In this document: one piece after another, positions 55,530 to 64,000 of the stretch | Position numbering within the stretch: position 1 is the first letter of the stretch | Layout of the letters: every line of letters starts with the position of its first letter | Assembly: GCF_002234675.1 (NCBI RefSeq) | Contig: NC_019876.2 | Location: 29,463,196 to 29,527,195 of the forward strand | Length of the DNA: 64,000 nt | Reading direction: 5' to 3' | From: Oryzias latipes | Lineage: Eukaryota; Chordata; Actinopteri; Beloniformes; Adrianichthyidae | The notes under the pieces: generated by a model | The model's database searches: none | The model's input: the letters and a program-made list of their open reading frames with translations, nothing else | Told to the model about the DNA's origin: nothing | Translations under genes and position numbers: made by a program

Positions 55530-57558
55530 TTAGAGATCAGGTTGATTTGTTTTAAAGAGTGCTACAAAAAGATCAGTAATCCCGTCTCCATGTCTGGGTT
55601 TATGACATCATTCAGAGACCGTCCCAGTACGGTGAGCTTCACCATCTGCTGCAGGAGCTGTGTCTATAACGGCGCTTTCATTGGTACGTCCGTCTCTCTG
55701 TGACCCAGTTTGACGACTAGCTGTCCGGCACTAGTCTGAGGAGGGAAAAATTTAAAAGTAGGAATAAAATTACAGGATATGATTATTATTGTCTCAATAC
55801 AAAAAAAGAAAACTATCATGAGGTTCAGGAAGAGAACGATCAGATTTTCTCCTGTGTTGGTTTTGCACTCCCCCCGCTGATCGCATCACTGAACAAGTCA
55901 TGGGCCAAAGCTGGTTGCCTGAAGGGTACCAGGTACTAGACGCAACACGTCTGTTAAAGTTCTGATTTTTAACTCTGCATACGCCATGCTGCAACACCCA
56001 AATAAAGCTGATAACCTCTCGTGTCTGTACCACGACTGTGTCTCAAAACTGGACTGAGTGACTCCGCCCCCCTGGTGTTCCAAACAGGAAGTGGTTCCAA
56101 GAAGCCAAAATCCCATAGAGAAACAACAGCTGTTAGTCATTCCATTGGTCAGAAGAACCAATCTGGTTCTAATACCTGTTCAAAGTCTTCTTGATAATCC
56201 TCATTTTTTCTGTAGCGTAAATTATAAACTGACCAACCAGATGTCTCAATAAAACTAGGTGGCGTTGCATCAAACGTTTGGGTGTTTGATTGACAGATTC
56301 CTCCGAGCTCGCTTTCAGTGGACAGGGTGTGGCCTTCTAACATTCTGGATCCTGATTGGACGGAGTGGTTGCCATAGAAATGTAGACTCTCAGCAACACA
56401 GACCAACGGCTTATCGAGGACGTCTAGATCCAACGTGACAACGGACATCTGGCAGAAAAATGGCGACCGAGAAAACGGAACATTTTCCATTGGTGATGTC
56501 ACATTCGCTCAGTCCAGTTCTCTCATACAGTCGATTGTCTGTACATTGACTTTACAACGGAAGTGGACGCCTCTGCCGCGCAAATGGCATTCGGCGTTAA
56601 GGCAGCTTTGTTTAGGATTTCATGCCTAACTGTTTTCTACAGCTTCTTCTCCTAAATCATGACCCTGTTGCTGTGAGTTCTTAGAGAGTTTAATGAAATT
56701 AGAAAAAGATGTTCAAGACCAAAAAAAACAGGATCACTTCAAAAAAAGTACTTTGTGAGAAAAAAGACTTTAGCGCTTTTCTGTAAACTTCTGAATGGAA
56801 GAAAAATGCAGCAAAATTCTTTCAAAACATTGCAACAGGTTTACAGCAACAACATGCAAAAAAGAAACATACCCCCATTGAAACTTACCTCCACTGTAAC
56901 ATACCCCCACTGACCAAACCGGCCAGTCCCGGTACAAAAACATGGAAACACTGGAGCTAAAATCATTATTAAAGAAAAGATTGATGGAAGAATTGATACA
57001 GAAAATGGATTTACATATATAAAAGTGAGAGTAAATGTAAATAAATGCATAAATAGGTTCAAATAGTGTCCTTGTTGCTGCAGTTCAGGCCAACATTGTA
57101 AATAAGAAATCGTTCTTCATGTTTCGCCTGGGTAAATGCAGGTTTCTATCAGTTGGATCTACAGGCGGCTGAATGATGAACTGAGCTCATGATGAATCAC
57201 ACATTTGTGTTTTCCAGTTTGACACCCTCCCTATTCTAGATGCCCCGTCCGTTTTGTTGCGTGTCACAGTCATGTGTGGTATCTTTGACCAAAAGTGTGT
57301 CTTTTCTCTCTGAATGCCAGTTTCAGCCCCCACTGTGCTGCTCCACCTCTCTGCTCTGTCTTTAGAGGGGCGGGGCGCTTCAACTTCTGCCTCACATGTG
57401 GAAGTTTTCACTTCCTTTTGGCGGTGAAGCCACAGCAGCTGTAATCAGTGTGAGGAAAGCGTTTACTGTTGGGATATTGCAGCACTTCTCTCTGCTTCCA
57501 CTCGATGGAGGACGGCAGCTGAACGGCAGCTGAACGGAGAAACTCACTCAGAGCTGCA
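55530..57558. other. hacd4 upstream region
   Basis: No gene is supported. A repeat shared with 30985-31085 (CCAAACAGGAAGT, CCAAGAAGCCAAAATCCCA) lies at about 56055-56125. 57420-57558 would include the hacd4 promoter and leader. Confidence 0.45.
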
Positions 57559-60500
57559 ATGGAAGAATTCAGAGGAATGTGAGTAATTCCAGACTTTCAG
57601 GGGGTGATGGTCATGAAGGAATGCTCTGAGAGAGTCCAGGTAGTCTGTCTGTTGAAGCCTTCTTACTGACGGGGAAATACCGGTTTCATGTTCCACGGTT
57701 CGTTTCTTATTCCCCAGAAGCTGCTGGAGTCCTGCACTAAAGGGCCAGATCTTCCTAAAAGTTCTTCACCCACAGCTGCATGTGCTGCTCCACACAAAAC
57801 CCAGCAGAGTTCTTTCATTTGGAGGGTTAACACCAGGAAATGTGGAGCCCAGATGCTCAGAAAGATCAAGTCTGAGCCTGACGGACTCTTTTGTTTGGTT
57901 CTGGGCTGCGTGACAACAGCCTGTTCATGTGTGTTTTTGTGAACTCTGGCTTTAATTTGATCATTGAGAGGATCTGAGAGTCTCACCGCCCAGTTTGTGT
58001 TCTTTGGGGAACACAAAGGGTTAAATGCTAAGAAGTAAACCAACAGCAGCTGTAGAAATGCTGTAGCTCTGTGCTGCACGCTGACTTCAGGTTCAATCTG
58101 CAGAGTTCTGCATGAACCACAGTCGAGGTCAAACTGTGGACAGTCCTGAAGAAAAGGCTGCTTTTTGGGGTTTTTAACCAGATTTTGAAGCATTTTGTCA
58201 CGCTGGAGGAGGAATGGAAAAGTTAAGATTAAAATCAGGAGCAGATGGTTTAAAAAAGCCTGTAGTCGTTACACTGGGCGGGGCCAAAGACTCCATGCTC
58301 CGCCCCTTTCTGATCATTCACTGTCAGACCAACAGATCCATGATTGTCTGTGTTTTCCTGGTCTGAGCTGGAATCTGGATCAGAACTGGACGGATGGACG
58401 GATCTGATGTTGCTGCTTTTTTTGTTGCACTGCTAATGTTAGCTTGGGGGTGTGAGGGGCTGTAAGCTAGCGGGAGAAAGTAAACAAAGGGATGATGGGA
58501 AATTAGCACGGGCCCAACTCCTCGCCAACAGTCTAGCCCACAATTAATGTATTAATTAATGTATTTCTAATAAAGAAATGTATAATCCAGGGGCTAAAAA
58601 CAGATCATCAGGATTTAAAAACCAATGGGAACACTTTACACTAGATCAGCAGATGATCGGAGTGGAACTCTAACAGGAAGCTGCTTTCCCCCCTAAGGTG
58701 GCAGATGGAGTAACTTATAAAAATAATTGTAATCATTATTTTAGCGGATGAACTTTTTGCTAAAAGTAAAAGGTCCTGTTTTCCTGTGTATCTTCTGCAG
58801 GCTCAGCTTTAGGTTCGTCTACATTTTCACCTACAACCTGTTCCAGTTCTGCGGTCACACCTGGATTCTGGCCAATACCATCACAAGGTTTTTCACCTTT
58901 GGGACAGGTACGAATGAAAACCTCCTCCTTTCAGTCCTTGGTCAGCCGGAAACAGAAGCTCATGGTGTCTCTGCAGACGCTCTGGCGGACACCTTCTACT
59001 CGGTGGGCTTTGTGATGAGCCTCTGCCAGCTCCTGTCCGCCCTGGAGCTGTTCCACATCGCAGACGGGATCGAGAAAGCCAGACTCCTTCCTCGCTTCCT
59101 TCAGGTGAGTCTGACCACGTGCACTGCTGTCCCTCCCCTGGACTGATGCTGGTCTCCTTCCAGGTTATGGAGAAGAACATATTGCTGCTCGTGGTCAACA
59201 TGTGTGAGGAAATTCAGAGGAAGCCCGTGGTGTGTTTGCAGTTCTTCCTGTGGAACATTCTGGACCTCCTGCGGTACGTCCCCGTTGGGAGATACGACGT
59301 TCTCATTGGTGGGAGGAGCTTCATTTAGCATTTTCATCGTGTTTGTAATGATGACCGAGGCTCAGCATTGGTCATTTACATGCATGTTAACCCTTGTGCT
59401 ATCCTAGGCACTTTAACATTGGGAGTTGGGTCATCTAGACCCACTAGACAGTGCTCTGAACCTTTTTTCTTCAATGATTTGTGATCTTCACTGGTGTCCA
59501 TGGATTACATGAAATCTTTCCACCTTTATCCACCTTTGTCATGGTAGGGAGAACACAACAATGGAAGGGGGGGTCATCTTGACCCCATAGGATAGCACAA
59601 GGGTTCATCGGTTTGCTTGTTTGTCCAGATAAAGTTGAAATGATGTTTTCAGAGTAACGGGCCAGCCAAAAAAGCCTTGGCTGACTCAAAGTGCACTGAG
59701 ATGAGACTCAAAGACTTGACTGGATCATTTGGACTGAAGTTCTGCCTTAAAGCAGAACTTCCTGCTCTGCTCCAACCCCTCTGCCTTTGCTGACGGCCAT
59801 CGTCAGGCTTCTGCGGATCTGGATGATGAATCAGGACAACGTGGGAAACATCCCCAAAGACGTCCCGTACCCTCACCAGAACTAGCTCCCACCGTAACCC
59901 AAGTCAATTCTGTGGTTTTCCTTTTCTGAGGCGATTCTCAACAGTGAAACGGGAAGTTTAGCCCAAAGAAGCAGAAGCTTTCAAATATTTAGATCATCTG
60001 GATGGAAGTATAGTGCGTTTGTTTGGGTACATACTGTTCTTGCAGAGGTTAGGCCCATGTGAGGCCGCTCCTGCTCCAACTGAAGGCCCTATTGACCTGA
60101 TGGAAACCTGAAACGCAGAGGTCGTCTACCAACCTGCTGAGTATGGAAGCATGTCTGCTATTGACTTTCATTTTTAATGATGCTACAGAAATGCTTCCAT
60201 ACATGAAAGCATCACTGGATTCTGGAGCGGCAGCAGCTTTTGAGCTGAAGAACTACTTTTATTTTGAAAGGTTAAATGATGTTTGTTAGTACATAATAAA
60301 GGAATTGTGGGTTTCTTCAGCCCTCGGCTTCACCGGATGTTCAACATTTATGGAAGAAACAAATGAAAACGCTCATCAGCTGTTTGAGCGGCGGCGCCCT
60401 GAGCCTTTCAGAGCCGCCGTGTGGGCGTGGCCGTCATGTGTAGCACGTATAATACCCCATAACCTTAAATGAAAGCGTGTTGTGTGTGACGACAGGTACC

Positions 60501-61816
60501 CGCACGAGCTGCTGTGTGTCGTGGCCACGCCCCCCATCGCCATGCTGTGGACGCGCTACTCCCTCTGGATCCCTGTATACACCCTGTCCGTGATCAATGA
60601 AGGTGACTCCCAGCATGCATCAGGCTGATTCAGGAATGATCCTGTTGGCGGTGCAGAAATATGCCGGGCAGAGCCGTAAGCTCCCTGCTCTCATCGATGG
60701 GAGGGGAAGGGGGGGGCGGAGATGCTCCACCCCACACCTCAGAGGTGACTTTTTAATGAACTCCTGCCGCTCTGCAGAAACTATGTCCAAGAAAACGACA
60801 CATCATCGTAAATAAGAGAACTCTGGGAACGATTTGGAAATAGATCAGAACGACAAATAAAAACAGGAAACATTATTTCTAATTGAAGACAATGAACGGG
60901 GAAAGAAAGAAATGTTAAAAAATAGAGTAAAGTAGAAACAGTAAAGAATCAACCATTCTAGGTTATTTTGGGGTTTTCCCTTCTTTTCACGTCTCATTTC
61001 CTTCACTCTGGTTCTTGTTGTTCTCCAGCGTTTACCGGCCAGTCTTTGTTCTGAATTCCTCCATGCGTTTCTGCGGTAACCTTCAGTTCTTCCCGTCGGC
61101 TTTAGGCACCCTGATCTACCAGGTCCTGACCCTCCCTGAGCCAGCGGCCTCCAACTGCCCGGACCTCCACGGCCCCTTGTCCTCCATGGCCTACCTGCCC
61201 GTTCTCGCCATCGGTGAGAAAACCAAACATGTTCTGTTGTCCAACCAGACGTGAAAACACAAAAACAGGCCCGGTTGGTCGATTTGACATCCAACCAGAA
61301 CTCTAAAAGGCAAAGTAGTAGCAGCTGATTCCGTTTCCATTAGGATCCCTGCAGTCTTCCTGTTTCCTTCTGGACACAGCAGCAGAACAGAATCTACTGC
61401 TTCTTCACACTGGATCAGGACTTCCATTTGTCTGAATAATCGTGAAGATCAGCCAGAACCCACTGTTGTTTCTATAAATCAATGTTTAAATTAGACGTTT
61501 TAAGGTAATAAAAACTGTAAAGGAGGCAGAGGAGAACATCCGTGCAACATGCATTAAATGTAGGCAGTGGCCTTTAGCTGTAGTGCAGCATGGAGGAGGC
61601 CTAAATGCTGCCACATGTGCATTTATTTATTTTTTGGGGAGGGGGGCTCAGCATAGTTATTAATGACGCCACGTTCCTGAACTCTGACCCTGTGTTTCTG
61701 TTTTGTAGCAGCTGCCTGTTTCTTCTTTTTCAGGAGCCGGCATCGCGGTGTGGCAGCTCCTGAAGGAGAGACGGCAGCATCTGGAGAGGTGGAGCAGGAG
61801 GAGGAAGGAGAACTGA
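57559..61816 (+). CDS. hacd4: Very-long-chain (3R)-3-hydroxyacyl-CoA dehydratase 4, with apparent frameshift
   Basis: Membrane enzyme of the ER that removes water in the third step of very-long-chain fatty acid elongation. Exons are 57559-57578, 58801-58907, 58977-59104, 59164-59273, 60496-60602, 61029-61213 and 61734-61816. Key segments are NLFQFCGHTWI, DTFYSVGFVMSLCQ, ALELFHIADGIE, LLPRFLQVMEKNI, FFLWNILDLLRY and LWIPVYTLSVINE. The catalytic pair Tyr...Glu, spaced by seven, is intact in VYTLSVINE. Exons 1-5 join in phase. Exon 6 continued in that phase (EAFTGQS) hits a stop after a few codons, whereas the family-like sequence VYRPVFVLNSS...LPVLAIGAGIAVWQLL is in another frame, which joins exon 7 correctly. 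So one base (mod 3) is missing near 61029-61040. Downstream transmembrane helices would be lost. Assembly error is possible. Confidence 0.9.
58240..58510 (+). repeat. Family 3 GC-rich repeat in hacd4 intron 1
   Basis: Carries GGGCGGGGCCAAAGACTC, ATCTGGATCAGAACTG, GCTAATGTTAGCTTGGGG and GGGCTGTAAGCTAGCGGG. Same unit as the copy at the end of the window. Confidence 0.75.
59391..59603. mobile_element. Family 1 piggyBac-like MITE, copy 3 (inverted)
   Basis: Starts CCCTTGTGCTATCCTAGG and ends CCTATGGGATAGCACAAGGG-like (GGATAGCACAAGGG), flanked by TTAA (59387-59390) and TTCA. Inverted relative to copies 1 and 2. In hacd4 intron 4. Confidence 0.88.
60690..60820 (+). repeat. Family 3 repeat fragment in hacd4 intron 5
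   Basis: CACCTCAGAGGTGACTTTTT, TTCTGCAGAAACTATGTCC-like sequence and AAGAAAACGACACATC match the distal part of the copy at 52850-53110. Confidence 0.65.
61622..61631 (-). terminator. Candidate focad polyadenylation signal
   Basis: Two overlapping minus-strand AATAAA hexamers, about 400 bases after the focad stop codon. This position is beyond the last hacd4 exon, so the focad 3' UTR would be antisense to it. Confidence 0.45.
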
Positions 61817-62024
61817 TGGAGTCTTTGATCTTTGTTGGCTCGCCGCGCTCTGCGGGACGTTGAACGGACACTTGTGAGGCGATGAAGAGGACGGGACTGA
61901 CGGTCTTCGTTGGGCTGGGATGAAGGCCATCCTCCGGAACCACTCCAGTTTTCTCAGCAGCCGTCTCCATCCAGCAGGAAGGTCAAGCGTCGCCGCGGTA
62001 ACCACAGGACCGTGGTGCAGTGGG

Positions 62025-63608
62025 CTACCAGCCGTAGGCCTGAGTCCACACGGCTTTCTTCCTGAACTCGGTGGAGGACTTCAGAGCCAAGAGAGCAGCT
62101 GAAACGACGATGCAAAGAAACGTTTAGAGCTTTTCAGGAGGAAAAACGAGTGAAATGTCAAATAAAAAGTTTTTTAGTGCAGCTGTTTGTGCTAAAACAA
62201 GGAAACTGTTGGGTGACGGAGCAAACCTCATCACACGGACCAGAACACAGAAAATCTCTGTTTTGACGTGAAACATTTATGAGTTCTGCTCAATAGATGA
62301 AGCTGAATAATCTTTACCAAGAAAAAACTGATAAACCTTGAAGCAAATCAACATAACTGTGTCAAGAAAAAGAGTTCAAAACAACTTATTTCATCTGTGT
62401 TTGGATAAAAACAGTACATGTCAGAAAAAAAGGGTTAGAGGAGCGTTTTTCATCTAAAGTCCGTGTCCCACAGCCGCTACGTATGTTTAGTGCATATGTC
62501 ACGGATGTAAGCGGGTCATACGTGAATCTATGTGGTAAAAGTGAGAAAGTTGTGGTTTTTGGGTGAAATGTTCACAGATGTATCAGGAACCACGTTAAAA
62601 CCACAGAAGAAGTAGGAATAAACACGCTAAGAACACGTAAACCAACGTAGAACATGAACCGTGTGATTATTGTGATGTTTATCTGTATCTCATCAGTGAT
62701 TCATGCATCAATGATGTCATCTGAACGTGATCTGTGCGCCGTATACGTGATCTAAAAGTTACACATCAGTGGTTCATGCATGAAAAGTCTGTTAGACAAA
62801 CGTCCTGGAAAGACACACATTAGTGGATGAATCTCACAAAAATGTAAGATTTACGTAATAATTGTGTAAAAACTACATAAAATACACATAAACTGCATAA
62901 TTCTCAACCAGCTAAATACTCTGAACTGAATTCACATAAAGACCCGTCGGCTGAAACCCTCATCGGACATCTGAGCACATCGACAAACACAAGAAACACG
63001 TATGGATGACGTAGATCACACATGGATCACGGAAGACCGACATTTCATCTGTGGAACATGTATGTAGCTGCTGTGAGACACGACCTTGACAGACGTGCAT
63101 GCGGTCCTCACCTTTGGCTGTGCGGATGGTCGCGGCGGACAGACGGGGATCAGGACCGTCTGCTATACTGAGAAGCCAGTCTATGAACTGACACACAACA
63201 GACGGACAGTCAACATCCCAAAAGCTTTTCTAACATAGCCTGAAATGCACGGTTTCCATGGAGACAGACGTTTGAGGCAACGAGACAGAACTACGATGCA
63301 AACCACAGGTCTGCTCCTCCATCCCCTCTGACCGGCGGCGGAGCGGTGAGACCCACCTTTGGCGTCTGGCTGCTCCACGGCTCTTTGTCCAGCAGCACAG
63401 GCAGGCTGTAGCAGACTCCCAGCAGGCACTGCTGCAAGGCGTGGTCAGCCTGCACGTCCACGCCGTACAGACTGTGTGTCAACAGTGGGGGCGTGGGCTC
63501 TGGTTGCCATGGAAACCACTGGGTCCTGATGCCCAGCAGCAGTGGCATGCGGTGGTCCGCCCAGCAGACGACAGCAGCGGCGAAGAGCTGGAAGAGGAAG
63601 TCTGTGGC
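62025..63608 (-). CDS. focad: Focadhesin, last three coding exons
   Basis: Transcript-order exons are 63608-63357, 63187-63112 and 62098-62025 (stop TAG at 62025-62027), with canonical splice sites and matching phases (84 codons, then 25 plus one base, then the remainder). Translated landmarks are ATDFLFQLFAAAVVCWADHR, PLLLGIRTQWFPWQ, LLGVCYSLPVLL, FIDWLLSIADGPDPRLSAAT and the terminus STEFRKKAVWTQAYGW, which I recognise as the focadhesin C-terminus. FOCAD is a very large helical-repeat protein (about 1800 aa) linked to focal adhesions and, in later work, to SKI RNA-exosome complex stability. Upstream exons lie beyond 64000. The intron 62099-63111 contains a family 2 MITE. Tail-to-tail arrangement with hacd4 matches human 9p21. 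Confidence 0.93.
62161..62166 (+). terminator. Candidate hacd4 polyadenylation signal
   Basis: First AATAAA after the hacd4 stop, 345 bases downstream. It lies past the focad terminal exon on the opposite strand. Confidence 0.5.
62457..63086. mobile_element. Family 2 TA-flanked MITE in the last focad intron
   Basis: Starts AAGTCCGTGTCCCACAGCC and ends GCTGTGAGACACGACCT. TA precedes it; the right flank has decayed to TG. It is closely related to 5556-6155 along its whole length (for example AAACACGCTAA, TGAACCGTGTGATTATTGTG). Its right end is only about 25 bp from the splice donor of the focad exon at 63112. Confidence 0.85.
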
Positions 63609-63842
63609 CTGCAGGTGAGACAGAAAGAGGTTTCCACACATGTCAGTCCAACCTCAGCGCCCCACCACTCCTAAAGGTCCGAGTCCCGGTTCCTCCACTT
63701 TCAGGGTCCTAGAACATGGAACCTCCATGTAAACGATACCTTAGGGTTATAAACGGGTTTCTGTGGCATTTTTCTGACGACGGAGGAACAGAATCAGGAG
63801 CAGATGAAAAAAAGAGCTTTATGTGACATAGTAACTACCAGA

Positions 63843-64000
63843 AAGGGGCGGGGCCACAAGCTCTATGCCCCACCCCTTTCTGGTCATCCACCTGCAGACA
63901 AACAGATCCAAGAACGTCTTTGTTTTTCTGATCTGAGCTCGAATCTGGATCAGAACTGTTGGATGGAATGTTAGGCTGGGGGTGTGAGGGGCTGTAAGCT
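63843..64000 (+). repeat. Family 3 repeat, cut by the window end
   Basis: Matches 58240-58510 from GGGGCGGGGCCACAAGCTCT through TGTGAGGGGCTGTAAGCT, then runs off the window. Confidence 0.75.

Noticed and set aside
1-64000. CRISPR arrays, bacterial operons or viral genomes
   Set aside because: The window is vertebrate nuclear DNA; tandem repeats found are minisatellites without unique spacers, and no viral gag/pol/env frames were seen.

Overview
The window is vertebrate nuclear DNA, almost certainly from a percomorph teleost (medaka-like). It has GT-AG introns, fish-type repeats (Tc1/mariner fossils, L1-, L2- and RTE-like LINEs, a tRNA-derived SINE, many short inverted-repeat transposons), and six protein-coding genes recognisable by family motifs. 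Identifications were made by reading translations against recalled family sequences. No database search was run.

Layout: (1) 1183-4901 (+) holds the last four coding exons of slc1a1, the EAAT3 glutamate transporter, ending in the PDZ-type tail TSQF. (2) 11517-17384 (-) is spata6l, in about eleven exons, its introns filled with transposon fossils. (3) 19562-24725 (-) is a complete seven-coding-exon trmt10a, a tRNA m1G9 methyltransferase. (4) 24.7-41.2 kb has no host gene. It contains a fold-back element (26611-27085) and an intact full-length L1-type LINE (31411-37059) with two open ORFs and a perfect 14-bp target-site duplication. (5) 41222-45562 (-) is a single-exon 1446-aa protein of the C4orf54/DUF4585 family. 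(6) 45.6-57.5 kb is gene-poor and carries a 59-bp G/T minisatellite of about 17 units. (7) 57559-61816 (+) is hacd4, a very-long-chain 3-hydroxyacyl-CoA dehydratase, with an apparent frameshift at the start of its sixth exon. (8) 62025-63608 (-) holds the last three coding exons of focad, tail-to-tail with hacd4. Predicted 3' ends make each transcript antisense to the other's last exon.

The genes do not form a pathway. Neighbours slc1a1-spata6l and hacd4-focad match human 9p; trmt10a and c4orf54 match human 4q23. The window therefore interleaves two mammalian synteny blocks (human positions from memory).

The most notable non-genic content is repeat biology: the intact LINE; three copies of a TTAA-flanked piggyBac-like MITE; three copies of a TA-flanked MITE; five partial copies of an unnamed GC-rich repeat; and at least five decayed Tc1/mariner transposase fossils. 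No convincing new multi-gene system was found.
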